Shown: positions 47,736 to 56,694, counted from the first letter of the stretch. The stretch: 64,000 nt of DNA from DASZUK01 sp035547695 (GCA_035547695.1 DASZUK010000033.1:1-64000); one strand, 5' to 3'. Translations and numbers: made by a program. The notes: a model not told the origin generated them from the letters alone.

Positions 47736-49460
47736 TCAGGGCAGGGTGATGGCGCCCTGCTCGGCCCCGGTGACCAGCCGGGCGTACTTGGCGAGGACCC
47801 CGGAGGTGTAGGCGGGCTCGAACGGCTTCAGCGCCGCCCGGCGACGGTCCAGCTCGGCGTCGTCGACCAGCAGGTCGATGCGGTGACGGTCGGCGTCGAT
47901 GACGATGCGGTCGCCGTCGGCCACCAGGGCGATGGGGCCGCCGTCGACGGCCTCGGGGGCGACGTGGCCGACGCAGAACCCGTGGGTGCCGCCGGAGAAC
48001 CGGCCGTCGGTGACCAGGGCGCAGTCGGCGCCGCGGCCGGCCCCCTTCATGGCGCCGGTGACGGCCAGCATCTCGCGCATGCCGGGGCCGCCCTTGGGGC
48101 CCTCGTAGCGGATGACCAGCACGGTGCCGGGCTGGATGGAGCCGGACAGGATGGCCTCCATGGCGGCCGGCTCGCCGTCGAACACCCGGGCGGTGCCGTC
48201 GAAGGTGGGCTGGTCGATGCCGGCCACCTTCACCACCGAGCCCTTGGGGGCCAGGGAGCCGGTCAGGATGGCCAGGCCCCCGGTGGCGTGGATGGGGTCG
48301 GTGAGGGGGTGCACGACGGTGCCGTCCGGGGCCGGCGGGTCGAGGGCGGCCAGGTTCTGGGCCACGGTCCTGCCGGTGACGGTGAGGCAGTCCCCGTGCA
48401 GCAGGCCGGCGTCGAGCAGCTCGCGCATGATGACCGGGATGCCGCCGATGCGGTCGATGTCGACCATGTGGAACCGGCCGTGCGGCTTGGTGTCGGCCAG
48501 GTGCGGCACCCGGGCGGCGATGCGGTTGAAGTCGTCCAGCTCCAGCGGCACCCGGGCCTCGTGGGCAATGGCCATCAGGTGGAGGACGGCGTTGGTGGAG
48601 CCGCCGGTGGCCATGACGACGGCGATGGCGTTCTCGAAGGCCTCCTTGGTCATGATCTGCCGGGGCCGGATGCCGGCCCGGAGGAGCTCCACCACGGCGT
48701 GGCCGGAGGCGTAGGCGTAGTCGTCCCGGCGGCGGTCGACGGCCGGGGCGGCGGAGCTGCCGGGCAGGGACATGCCGAGGGCCTCGGCCACCGACGCCAT
48801 GGTGTTGGCGGTGAACATGCCGGCGCAGGACCCCTCGGTGGGGCAGGCGTTGTGCTCGATGAGGCGTAGCTCGTCGTCGGTGAGGGCGTCCACGGCGTGG
48901 GCGCCGACGGCCTCGAACACGCTGACGATGTCGAGGGCCCGGTCCTGGAGGCGGCCGGGCAGGATGGAGCCGCCGTACAGGAACACCGCGGGCAGGTTCA
49001 GCCGGGCGGCGGCCATCAGCATGCCGGGCAGCGACTTGTCGCAACCGGCGAAGGTGACCAGGGCGTCGAACCGTTCGGCGTGCATGACGGTCTCCACGGA
49101 GTCGGCGATGACCTCCCGGCTGACCAGGGAGGCCCGCATCCCCTCGTGCCCCATGGAGATGCCGTCGGAGACGGCGATGGTGACGAACTCGAACGGGAAC
49201 CCGCCGGCGGCCTTCACCCCGTCCTTGGCCCGCTTGGCCAGCCGGTCGAGGGGCAGGTTGCAGGGGGTGACCTCGTTCCAGCTAGAGGCCACCCCGATCT
49301 GGGGCTTGTCCCAGTCGTCGTCGGTCATGCCGACCGCCCGGAGCATGGCTCGGGCCGGGGCACGGCCGGGACCTTCGGTGACTTGGTAGCTCCGCGGCTT
49401 GATGCCCGGGCGCTCGGCCGCCACGCTGGGCGATGCCGTGTCGCTGGAGGATTCGGTCAT
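47736..49460 (-). CDS. ilvD: Dihydroxy-acid dehydratase IlvD
   Basis: 574 residues. It dehydrates the dihydroxy acids to 2-oxo acids for Val, Leu and Ile. Iron-sulfur cysteines are seen in WNEVTPCN, FAGCDKSLPGML and CPTEGSCAGMFTANTM. Later motifs are GGSTNAVLHLMAIAHEA, GRFSGGTHGFCVGHVAPEA and the C-terminal LLVDDAELDRRRAAL. Starts at ATG 49460, downstream of gatB by 67 bases that contain two copies of CCCCGGCCGGTCAGCCG and no leader-peptide signal, unlike the other ilv units. Confidence 0.95.
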   Translation of the reverse strand: MTESSSDTASPSVAAERPGIKPRSYQVTEGPGRAPARAMLRAVGMTDDDWDKPQIGVASSWNEVTPCNLPLDRLAKRAKDGVKAAGGFPFEFVTIAVSDGISMGHEGMRASLVSREVIADSVETVMHAERFDALVTFAGCDKSLPGMLMAAARLNLPAVFLYGGSILPGRLQDRALDIVSVFEAVGAHAVDALTDDELRLIEHNACPTEGSCAGMFTANTMASVAEALGMSLPGSSAAPAVDRRRDDYAYASGHAVVELLRAGIRPRQIMTKEAFENAIAVVMATGGSTNAVLHLMAIAHEARVPLELDDFNRIAARVPHLADTKPHGRFHMVDIDRIGGIPVIMRELLDAGLLHGDCLTVTGRTVAQNLAALDPPAPDGTVVHPLTDPIHATGGLAILTGSLAPKGSVVKVAGIDQPTFDGTARVFDGEPAAMEAILSGSIQPGTVLVIRYEGPKGGPGMREMLAVTGAMKGAGRGADCALVTDGRFSGGTHGFCVGHVAPEAVDGGPIALVADGDRIVIDADRHRIDLLVDDAELDRRRAALKPFEPAYTSGVLAKYARLVTGAEQGAITLP

Positions 49461-49527
49461 GGACGGAGCGTAGCCCCGACCCCGGCCGGTCAGCCGCCCG
49501 GTCAGCCGTAGTGCCGGCCCCGGCCGG

Positions 49528-51021
49528 TCAGCCGCGGAGGCGCTCCAGCTCGGCGGCCACGGCCTTGCCGTTGGCCTTGCCGGCGGTGGCCTTCATGACC
49601 TGGCCGGTGAAGAAGCCGCTGAGCTTGGCCTCGCCGTCGCGGAACCGGGCCCACTCGTCCGGGTTGGCGTCGACCACCTGGCGGACGACGTCGGCCAGGG
49701 AGTCGTCGGACATGGCCTCGAACCCCCGGTCCCGGGCGATGGCCGCCGGGTCGCCGCCACCGGCGGCCAGCAGTGCGGCGAGGACCTCCTTGGCCTGGGT
49801 GGCGGACAGTTGCCCACCGGCCTCCATGGCGAGGAGCCTGGCGAACGCCGCCGGTTCGAGGGCCCGGCCGGCGTCGACGTCGGCGGCCACCTCGTTGGCG
49901 GCCCGGGCCAGGGCCAGGGCGGCAGGCGCGCCGGCACCGGCGGCCGCGGCCACGAGGTCGTCCAGCCCCTGGTCGACGGCGGACAGCACCTGCTCGGACT
50001 GGGCCGCGGTCGGCTGGCCGCCGAGCAGGTCGACCAGCCGGGCCCGCCGGGCGGCCGGCAACAGGCCGAGGCCGTCGGCCACCCGCCGCCGCCACCCGTC
50101 GTCGGGAGCCACCGGCACCAGGTCGGGCTCGGGGAAGTACCGGTAGTCGTAGGCCTCTTCCTTGGACCGCATCGACCGGGTCTGGCCGGCGTCCTCGTCC
50201 CAGTGCCGGGTCTCCTGGACGACGGCCTGGCCCCCCTCGATGAGGGCCACCTGCCGGGCGGCCTCGTACTCGATGGCCCGGGCCAGCGACCGCAGGGAGT
50301 TGAGGTTCTTGATCTCGCACCGGGTGCCGAACGGGTCGCCGGGCCGGCGGACGGAGACGTTGGCGTCCACCCGCATGGACCCCTCCTCCATCCGGCCGTC
50401 GGAGGCCCCGGTGGCCACCAGGACGGCGCGGAGCTCGGCGGCGTAGGCCCGTGCCTGGGCGGCCGACCGCATGTCGGGCTCGCTGACGATCTCGACCAGG
50501 GGGACGCCGGACCGGTTGTAGTCGACCAGGGAGTGCTCGGCGGAGTGGATGCGGCCGCCGGCGCCGACGTGGGTGGTCTTGCCGGTGTCCTCCTCCAGGT
50601 GGGCCCGGACGATGCCGATGCGGGTGCCGTCGGGCAGGGCGAGGGCGCCACCGACGTTGATGGGCTCGTCGTACTGGCTGATCTGGTAGTCCTTGGGCAT
50701 GTCCGGATAGAAGTAGTTCTTCCGGTGGAAGCTGGACGGCCGGATGTCGGAGCCCAGGGCGGTGCCGATGCGCATGGCCAGCTCCACCGCCTGCTCGTTG
50801 AGGACCGGCAGCGACCCGGGCAGGCCGAGGCAGACCGGGCAGACGTTGGTGTTGGGGTCCTCCCCGAACGCGTTGCGGCAGCCGCAGAACAGCTTGGTCT
50901 CGGTCTTCAGCTCGCAGTGCACCTCCAGGCCCACCACAATTTCCCATTCCCCGCCCGGGGCCCCAACCCCGGGCTCCTCCGAAGCGTGGGGCCCCTGCCC
51001 CACACCGGCCGTGTCGGTCAT
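49528..51021 (-). CDS. gatB: Asp-tRNA(Asn)/Glu-tRNA(Gln) amidotransferase subunit B
   Basis: 497 residues. The catalytic GatB domain opens WEIVVGLEVHCELKTETKLFCGC, with KNYFYPDMPKDYQISQYDEPI and GVPLVEIVSEPDMRSAAQA. A helical and YqeY-like tail domain (FFTGQVMKATAGKANGKAV) binds tRNA. It forms GatCAB with the two genes upstream. Residues about 4-24 (TAGVGQGPHASEEPGVGAPGG) come from a palindromic element and match the peptide at the start of the thioesterase at 15845. ATG overlaps the gatA stop as ATGA. Confidence 0.95.
   Translation of the reverse strand: MTDTAGVGQGPHASEEPGVGAPGGEWEIVVGLEVHCELKTETKLFCGCRNAFGEDPNTNVCPVCLGLPGSLPVLNEQAVELAMRIGTALGSDIRPSSFHRKNYFYPDMPKDYQISQYDEPINVGGALALPDGTRIGIVRAHLEEDTGKTTHVGAGGRIHSAEHSLVDYNRSGVPLVEIVSEPDMRSAAQARAYAAELRAVLVATGASDGRMEEGSMRVDANVSVRRPGDPFGTRCEIKNLNSLRSLARAIEYEAARQVALIEGGQAVVQETRHWDEDAGQTRSMRSKEEAYDYRYFPEPDLVPVAPDDGWRRRVADGLGLLPAARRARLVDLLGGQPTAAQSEQVLSAVDQGLDDLVAAAAGAGAPAALALARAANEVAADVDAGRALEPAAFARLLAMEAGGQLSATQAKEVLAALLAAGGGDPAAIARDRGFEAMSDDSLADVVRQVVDANPDEWARFRDGEAKLSGFFTGQVMKATAGKANGKAVAAELERLRG
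50953..51011 (-). repeat. Two-hairpin palindromic element, copy F (in gatB)
   Basis: On the minus strand: CGGCCG, hairpin P (GTGTGGGG / CCCCACGC with one G-U pair), CGGAGGA, hairpin Q (GCCCGGGG / CCCCGGGC, loop TTGGGG). It is in frame inside gatB codons 4-24, in the same frame as copy C. Confidence 0.85.
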
Positions 51022-52511
51022 CGGGCCGCCTCCCCTCCCCCACCTACCGGCGCGGCCGCCACGGTGCCGCCGGCCGGCGGCGCGGCCGCCTCGATGGCGG
51101 CGGCCACCCGGAACAGGGTGGGCTCGGCCAGGGCGGGGGCCAGGACTTGGACGCCGACCGGCAGGCCGTCGTCGCCGGTGCCGAACGGGACGCTGATGGC
51201 GGGATGGCCGGCCAGGTTGGACGGGATGGTGCAGACGTCGGACAGGTACATGGCCATGGGGTCGTCGACGCGGTCGCCGAGGGGGAAGGCAGTGGACGGG
51301 GCGGTGGCGCCGAGGAGGACGTCGACGTCGGCGTAGGCGCGGTCGAAGGCCCGGATGACCAGGGTGCGGACCCGCTGGGCCTGGCCGTAGTAGGCGTCGT
51401 AGTAGCCGGCGGACAGGGCGTAGGTGCCGAGCATGATGCGGCGCTTCACCTCGGGGCCGAACCCGGCGGTGCGGGTGGCGGTGTTCATGGCGGCGACGTC
51501 GGCCGCGGGCACCCGGAGGCCGTAGCGGACGCCGTCGTAGCGGGCCAGGTTGGAGGAGGCTTCGGCGGGGGCGAGAAGGTAGTAGGCGGACAGCCCGTAG
51601 CGCAGCTCGGGGACCGACAGGTCCTGCACCGAGGCCCCGGCGGCGGCCAGGGCGTCGGCGGCCTGGCGGACCCGCCTGGCGACGTCCGGGGCGACGCCGT
51701 CGACCAGCTCGGTGCAGACCCCGACCCGGAGCCCTTCGACGCCACCGTCCTGGGAGCCGCCGTCCAGGAAGCCGCCTGCCGGGGCGGGCCGGTCGAGGGA
51801 GGTGCTGTCGCGGGGGTCGTGGCCGCCGATGGCGGCCAGCAGGAGGGCGGCGTCGGCGACGGTGGTGGCGAACGGGCCGATCTGGTCGAGGGAGCTGGCG
51901 AAGGCCACCAGGCCGTACCGGGAGACGGTGCCGTAGGTGGGCTTCATGCCGACCACCCCGCACAGGGCGGCGGGCTGGCGGATGGAGCCGCCGGTGTCGG
52001 AGCCGAGGGCCAGCGGGACGAAGCCGGCGGCCACCGCGGCGGCAGACCCGCCGGAGGACCCGCCGGGCACCCGGGCGGTGTCGCGGGGGTTCCGGGTGGG
52101 GCCGAAGGCGGAGTTCTCGGTGGAGGACCCCATGGCGAACTCGTCCAGGTTGGTCTTGCCGACGACCACCGCCCCGGCGGCCCGGAGGCGGTCCACGACG
52201 GTGGCGTCGTACGGCGGCCGCCAGCCGTCGAGGATGCGGGAGCCACAGGTGGTGGGGATGCCGTTGGTGCAGAGGTTGTCCTTCAGGGCGACGGGCACCC
52301 CGGCGAGGGGGCCGGGGTCCCGGCCGGCGGCCACCATCTGGTCCACCCGGTCGGCGGCAGCCAGGGCGGCGGCGTCGGTGACCAGCAGGAAGGCGTGGAC
52401 GTCGCCGTCGCCGGCGGCCACCGCGGCCAGGGCGGCCTCGGCGACGGACCGGGCGGACCGCCGGCCGGACCGGACGTCGTCGGCGATCTGCAGGGCCGAC
52501 AACCCGGTCAC
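51018..52511 (-). CDS. gatA: Glutamyl-tRNA(Gln) amidotransferase subunit A
   Basis: 497 residues from the GTG at 52511. Amidase-signature enzyme: Lys in VPVALKDNLC, cis-Ser and nucleophile Ser in VPGGSSGGSAAAVAAG and GSDTGGSIRQPA. It releases ammonia from glutamine and channels it to GatB. The GTG overlaps the gatC stop, and its own stop overlaps gatB. Confidence 0.96.
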   Translation of the reverse strand: MTGLSALQIADDVRSGRRSARSVAEAALAAVAAGDGDVHAFLLVTDAAALAAADRVDQMVAAGRDPGPLAGVPVALKDNLCTNGIPTTCGSRILDGWRPPYDATVVDRLRAAGAVVVGKTNLDEFAMGSSTENSAFGPTRNPRDTARVPGGSSGGSAAAVAAGFVPLALGSDTGGSIRQPAALCGVVGMKPTYGTVSRYGLVAFASSLDQIGPFATTVADAALLLAAIGGHDPRDSTSLDRPAPAGGFLDGGSQDGGVEGLRVGVCTELVDGVAPDVARRVRQAADALAAAGASVQDLSVPELRYGLSAYYLLAPAEASSNLARYDGVRYGLRVPAADVAAMNTATRTAGFGPEVKRRIMLGTYALSAGYYDAYYGQAQRVRTLVIRAFDRAYADVDVLLGATAPSTAFPLGDRVDDPMAMYLSDVCTIPSNLAGHPAISVPFGTGDDGLPVGVQVLAPALAEPTLFRVAAAIEAAAPPAGGTVAAAPVGGGGEAAR

Positions 52512-52816
52512 GGGGCCTCCCCGAGGATGCGGGGCACCCGGAACCGGTGGTCCTCCACCTCGGGGGCGGCGGCGAGGGCGTCGTCGCGGGAGAGGGACGG
52601 CACCGGCCGGTCGGGCCGGAGCACGTTGCGGACCGGCAGGGGGTGGGCGGTGGGCGGGACGCCGGCCAGGTCGAGGCCGGCGACGTCGGCGGCGTGGTCC
52701 AGGACCTGGGCGAGCTGGCCGGTGAACCGGTCCAGCTCGTCGTCGGTCAGGTCCAGCCGGGCCAGCCTGGCGACGTGGGCGACGTCGTCCCGGCCGAGCC
52801 CTCCGGGCCCGGTCAC
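52508..52816 (-). CDS. gatC: Glutamyl-tRNA(Gln) amidotransferase subunit C
   Basis: 102 residues. The short helical belt protein of GatCAB: DDVAHVARLARLDLTDDELDRF, then LDLAGVPPTAHPLPVRNVLRPD and a C-terminal FRVPRILGE. GTG at 52816 overlaps the stop of the upstream hydrolase gene, tying that enzyme to the operon. Confidence 0.93.
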   Translation of the reverse strand: MTGPGGLGRDDVAHVARLARLDLTDDELDRFTGQLAQVLDHAADVAGLDLAGVPPTAHPLPVRNVLRPDRPVPSLSRDDALAAAPEVEDHRFRVPRILGEAP

Positions 52817-53568
52817 GCGTCGGCCCCGGCGGTGGCGAAGGCGACGGTGCGGGCCTCGATCTCGTCGCGGTCGTAGTCCATGGTGGCCACGTGGTAGCTG
52901 CGTTCGAGCCACACCCGGTCGCAGGGACCGGCGACGGAGGCGGCGAGGAAGTCGCCGTTGCTGGGGGGCACCACGTGGTCGTCTCGGCTGGAGAACAGCA
53001 GCACCGGGCAACTGATGTCGCCGAGCCGGGCGGCGACGTGGTCGACGCCGTCGAACAGGGACAGCAGGGCCGGCAGCGGGGTGCCGTCGTAGCCGAGCTC
53101 GACGACGCCGGGTTGGGCGATGTCGGAGCCGATGCTGGGGGCCACCTCGGTGCCGGCGTCGAGGAGCTCCTGGACGGCGGACCGCAGCTCGGCGGCGGGG
53201 GGCTCGACGAAGGGGTTGACGAGGACGACGCCGGCGATCTCGGGGTGCCGCTCGGCCAGCCAGCAGGTGAGGGTGCCGCCCATGGAGAGCCCGACCACGG
53301 TCACCCGGCTGCACCGGGCGGCCAGGGCCTGGTAGGCGTCGCCGGCGGCGGCGGTCCAGTCGGCCCAGCGGCTGGGGAGGAGGTCGGCGACGGCGGTGCC
53401 GTGCCCGGGCAGGAGCGGCAGCTCGACGGTGAGGCCGGCGTCGGCCAGCTTCTCGGCCACCCCCCGCATGGAGGCGGGGCTGCCGGTGAAACCGTGCAGG
53501 ACCAGGGCGCCGTCGGGGCCGCCGGTGGCGGAGAACGGCTCGGCGCCGGGGAGGAGGGGTGCGGTCAC
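52813..53568 (-). CDS. Serine alpha/beta hydrolase (carboxylesterase/monoacylglycerol lipase-like)
   Basis: 251 residues from the GTG at 53568. HGFTGSPASM is the oxyanion strand, VVGLSMGGTL the Ser nucleophile elbow, FSSRDDHVVPP the acid loop, and ERSYHVATMDYD the His. This matches carboxylesterase Est30-like and monoacylglycerol lipase-like enzymes. It is the first gene of hydrolase-gatC-gatA-gatB with four-base overlaps throughout. The native ester is unknown. Confidence 0.85.
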   Translation of the reverse strand: MTAPLLPGAEPFSATGGPDGALVLHGFTGSPASMRGVAEKLADAGLTVELPLLPGHGTAVADLLPSRWADWTAAAGDAYQALAARCSRVTVVGLSMGGTLTCWLAERHPEIAGVVLVNPFVEPPAAELRSAVQELLDAGTEVAPSIGSDIAQPGVVELGYDGTPLPALLSLFDGVDHVAARLGDISCPVLLFSSRDDHVVPPSNGDFLAASVAGPCDRVWLERSYHVATMDYDRDEIEARTVAFATAGADA

Positions 53569-53624
53569 GCCTGGGCATGCTACCGACCCTGGGCATGCCA
53601 CCGACCGGGTAACGTACCGCCAAC

Positions 53625-54029
53625 ATGCCGCACCCCTTCTTGAGCGACCGGTGGATCGAGGAGGCCCACGAGATCCGGGCCGAGTACCGCGGTCGCAGCG
53701 CACCCTCCGTGGTGTCGGTCCGGGCCAACCTGGTGATCACCGAGCTGCCGTTCGGGGACGGGACCCTGGACGCCCACCTGGACACGTCGTCGGGGGAGAT
53801 CGAGCTGGACAAGGGCCACGTGGACCCGGCGGACCTGAAGGTGACGGTGGACTACAGCACCGCCAAGGCCATCCTGGTGGACGGCAACGCCGGGGCCGGG
53901 ATGCAGGCGTTCATGGCCGGCAAGGTGCGGGTGGAGGGGGACATGGCCAAGCTGCTGGTGCTGCAGGCCTCCCCGGTGGACCCGGCCGCCCAGGAGCTGG
54001 CGGCCCGGCTGCGGGCCATCACCGAGTAG
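53625..54029 (+). CDS. SCP2 sterol-carrier-domain protein
   Basis: 134 residues. The SCP2-like lipid-binding fold is seen in VRANLVITELPFGDGTLDAHLDTSSGEIEL, DLKVTVDYSTAKAILVDGN and MQAFMAGKVRVEGDMAKLLVLQ. Such proteins bind fatty acyl-CoA or sterols. It is divergent from the hydrolase gene and ends 5 bases before the convergent MFS gene end. In a genome with steroid-type beta-oxidation genes a lipid-shuttling role is plausible but not shown. Confidence 0.85.
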   Translation: MPHPFLSDRWIEEAHEIRAEYRGRSAPSVVSVRANLVITELPFGDGTLDAHLDTSSGEIELDKGHVDPADLKVTVDYSTAKAILVDGNAGAGMQAFMAGKVRVEGDMAKLLVLQASPVDPAAQELAARLRAITE

Positions 54030-54033
54030 CTGG

Positions 54034-55485
54034 TCACGGGCCGGCGGCGGCCGTGGCGGCCTCTGCCGCCGGGGCCCGGGGGTGGTCCCGGATGAAGAGG
54101 GCGCAGGCCACCCCGGCGGCGACCACCACGGCGCCCACCCAGAAGGCGTCGTGGAAGGCCGGCAGCAGGTCGACGCCGTGCCGGCCGCCGGCCCGGCTCT
54201 CCTGGACGGTGATGAGGACCTGGATGCCGGCGACCTCACCGACCTGGGTGGCGAGCTGCTGGGCGGCGCTCATGACCCCGAACTCGGACGGGTCGACCTC
54301 GTTGGCCTGGGTGGAGGAGGTGGAGGGGCTGGCCACGCCCATGCCGAGGCCGGACAGGCAGAGGGCGAGGACGACGACGGCCATGGACGGGGAGCGGCCG
54401 AGGAGGGCGAAGATGACCATGGAGGCCGTCACGGCGACCGCGCCGAAGGTGGCGCTGGCGCGCTCCCCGATGCGGACGGCCAGGTAGCCGGCGACGGGGG
54501 CGGAGACGGCGAAGACCAGCGGCCGGGCGATGGAGACGGCGCCGACCTCGGTGATGCCCCAGCCGTAGACCTGTTCCATCAGCAGCGGGAACAGGAAGAA
54601 GGCGCCGAAGTAGGCGAACATGACCCCGGCCCGGGTGCCCATGGGGAGGACGAAGTTGCGGCGGCGGAAGTACCGGGGCGGGATCAGGGGGTGGTCGGCG
54701 GTGCGCTCCCGGTGGACGAACACGGCCAGGGCGGCCACCGCCAGGACGGCGGCGGCGACCACCGGCCAGGACGACCAGCCGGCGACCGGGCCGACGCTGA
54801 GGACCAGCATGACGCCGGTGACGGCGCCGGACAGGGTCCAGCTACCGATCCAGTCCATCCCCCGCCACCGGCTGCCGCCGGCGTCACCGGCCGGCTGGAG
54901 GATGCCGGCACCCGGCCGGCCCGGCAGCACCCTGGCGACCACCAGCACGGACGCGGCGAGCAGGCCGAGCTGGACCCAGAACAGGGACCGCCAGCCGAGG
55001 TACTCGATGATGGGGGACCCCAGGGTGACCCCGACGACGGGGCCGCCGGCGCCGACCATGGACCACCACCCCATGGCCTTCACCCGGTCGGCCGGCGGGA
55101 ACATCCGGAGGATGAGGGCCATCGACGCGGTGCCGGTGGCGGCCCCCTGGACACCGTCGAGGGCGCGGGCGAAGAGCAGCACCCAGACGTCGGGGGCCAG
55201 GGCGGTGAGGACGGCGGAGACCATGGCGCCGGCCAGGCCCAGGAGGTAGAGGCGGCGGTACCCGAACAGGTCGCCGGCCTTGCCGAAGAGGGGGGCGGCC
55301 AGGCCGAAGGCCAGCAGGGGGCCGGTGGACACCCAGGTGAGGACGGAGAAGGTGGTGTGGAGCTGGGCCTTGACGGTGGGCAGGGCCACCACGAAGGAGG
55401 TGAAGGTGAAGTTGAGGGCGAACAGCCCGGCCAGGAGGGCGACGAGCACCCACCAGCGCCGGGCCGGCGGGGCCGGCGGGGTCAC
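54034..55485 (-). CDS. MFS transporter, DHA2 (14-helix) drug-efflux type
   Basis: 483 residues from the GTG at 55485, which overlaps the SDR stop as GTGA; 14 predicted membrane helices. DHA2 marks include LPTVKAQL in the first loop, LGLAAPLFGKAGDLFGYRRLYLLG (motif A) and RALDGVQGAATGTASMAL. Proton-coupled efflux of drugs or lipophilic metabolites is usual for the family. Coupling to the SDR gene hints at a shared substrate, but nothing specific can be said. Confidence 0.85.
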   Translation of the reverse strand: MTPPAPPARRWWVLVALLAGLFALNFTFTSFVVALPTVKAQLHTTFSVLTWVSTGPLLAFGLAAPLFGKAGDLFGYRRLYLLGLAGAMVSAVLTALAPDVWVLLFARALDGVQGAATGTASMALILRMFPPADRVKAMGWWSMVGAGGPVVGVTLGSPIIEYLGWRSLFWVQLGLLAASVLVVARVLPGRPGAGILQPAGDAGGSRWRGMDWIGSWTLSGAVTGVMLVLSVGPVAGWSSWPVVAAAVLAVAALAVFVHRERTADHPLIPPRYFRRRNFVLPMGTRAGVMFAYFGAFFLFPLLMEQVYGWGITEVGAVSIARPLVFAVSAPVAGYLAVRIGERASATFGAVAVTASMVIFALLGRSPSMAVVVLALCLSGLGMGVASPSTSSTQANEVDPSEFGVMSAAQQLATQVGEVAGIQVLITVQESRAGGRHGVDLLPAFHDAFWVGAVVVAAGVACALFIRDHPRAPAAEAATAAAGP

Positions 55486-56354
55486 CCACCCAGCCGGGAC
55501 ATCTCCGATGCCAGCTCGGCCACGGTCCACCGGCCGGGCCGGTCGATGGACTCGGTCATGGTCCAGTTCTGGAAGTTCTGGACGGTGCCGCCCTGGACGA
55601 AGAACACCCGCCCGGTGGCCGGGCAGCCGGCGGTGGCCAGGTAGGCGACCAGCGGGGAGACGTTGGCGGGGTCCCAGATGTCGAACCCCTCGCCGGGGGC
55701 CCGGACGATGTCGGCCAGGCCGGGGGTGGACTCGGTCATGCGGGTGCGGGCGGCCGGGGCGACGGCGTTGACGCGGATGCCGTAGCGGCCGAGCTCCTGG
55801 GCGGCGATGACGGTGAAGGCGGCGATGCCGGCCTTGGCGGCGCCGTAGTTGCTCTGGCCGGGGTTGCCGAGGAGGCCGGAGGTGGAGGAGGTGTTGATGA
55901 CGGAGGCCTTCACCTCTTCCCCGGCCTTGCTCTTCTGGCGCCAGTAGGCGGCGGCGTGCCGGGTGGGGACGAAGTGGCCCTTCAGGTGGACGTGGATGAC
56001 GGAGTCCCAGTCCTCCTCGGTCATGTTGACGAGGACCCGGTCGCGGAGGATGCCGGCGTTGTTGACCAGGACGTGGACGTCGCCGAAGGCGTCGACGGCG
56101 GCGTCGATCAACCGCTTGCCGCCGTCCCAGTCGGCGACGTCGTCACCGTTGGCGACGGCCTGGCCGCCGGCCGCGGTGATCTCGGCCACGACCTGTTCGG
56201 CCGCGGTGGCGTCGCCGCCGGACCCGTCCACGGCACCGCCGAGGTCGTTGACCACCACCTTGGCCCCTTCGGCGGCGAACAACAGGGCGTGCTCGCGCCC
56301 GATGCCGCGGCCGGCCCCGGTGATGACGGCCACCCTCCCGTCCAGTGCTCCCAT
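55482..56354 (-). CDS. Short-chain dehydrogenase (3-hydroxyacyl-CoA/MFE-2-like)
   Basis: 290 residues from the ATG at 56354. TGAGRGIG is the cofactor motif, NNAGI is intact, Ser is in INTSSTSGLLG, and Tyr-Lys in SNYGAAKAG. The spacing LVNMTEEDWDSVIHVHLKGHF is that of MFE-2-type (R)-3-hydroxyacyl-CoA dehydrogenases, the same branch as the SDR at 13166. It leads a two-gene unit with the MFS transporter. No KstR-like box is visible upstream. Confidence 0.85.
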   Translation of the reverse strand: MGALDGRVAVITGAGRGIGREHALLFAAEGAKVVVNDLGGAVDGSGGDATAAEQVVAEITAAGGQAVANGDDVADWDGGKRLIDAAVDAFGDVHVLVNNAGILRDRVLVNMTEEDWDSVIHVHLKGHFVPTRHAAAYWRQKSKAGEEVKASVINTSSTSGLLGNPGQSNYGAAKAGIAAFTVIAAQELGRYGIRVNAVAPAARTRMTESTPGLADIVRAPGEGFDIWDPANVSPLVAYLATAGCPATGRVFFVQGGTVQNFQNWTMTESIDRPGRWTVAELASEMSRLGG

Positions 56355-56394
56355 GTCCGCGTCGCTCCTGTCCTGGTTTGGTCGTACAGGGTAC

Positions 56395-56694
56395 TCAGCG
56401 GAACCGGCGGGACCACCAGCCGGGGTCGCGGGCGTGGGCATGGAAGTGGTCGGGGATCTGCCGCATCACCCGGTCGAGGGACCAGCCGCCGGGGCCGAAC
56501 CGGGCGTCGGCGACGTCGGCGAGGAGGGCGACCATGTGGTCGACGGCGTCGGCCGGCGGCTCCGGGCCGTGCTGCTTCCAGACCACCATGGGGACGCCGC
56601 AGACCTCGCAGTCGGCCACCCAGCAGACGTCGTCCTCGGCGTGCCAGGGGGTGATGCGGGCGGCCTCGCAGAGGTCGCAGCCACCGGCGGTCAT
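56395..56694 (-). CDS. Small HIT-like protein with two CxxC knuckles
   Basis: 99 residues. Cysteine pairs CDLC (about 6-9) and CEVC (about 30-33) could bind zinc. Near the C-terminus HFHAHARDPGWW contains H-x-H-x-H, the histidine-triad signature of HIT nucleotide hydrolases, though the protein is shorter than usual HIT proteins. It overlaps the PASTA kinase stop as ATGA and so is probably co-expressed with it. It may be a compact HIT enzyme or a zinc protein with chance similarity. Confidence 0.65.
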   Translation of the reverse strand: MTAGGCDLCEAARITPWHAEDDVCWVADCEVCGVPMVVWKQHGPEPPADAVDHMVALLADVADARFGPGGWSLDRVMRQIPDHFHAHARDPGWWSRRFR

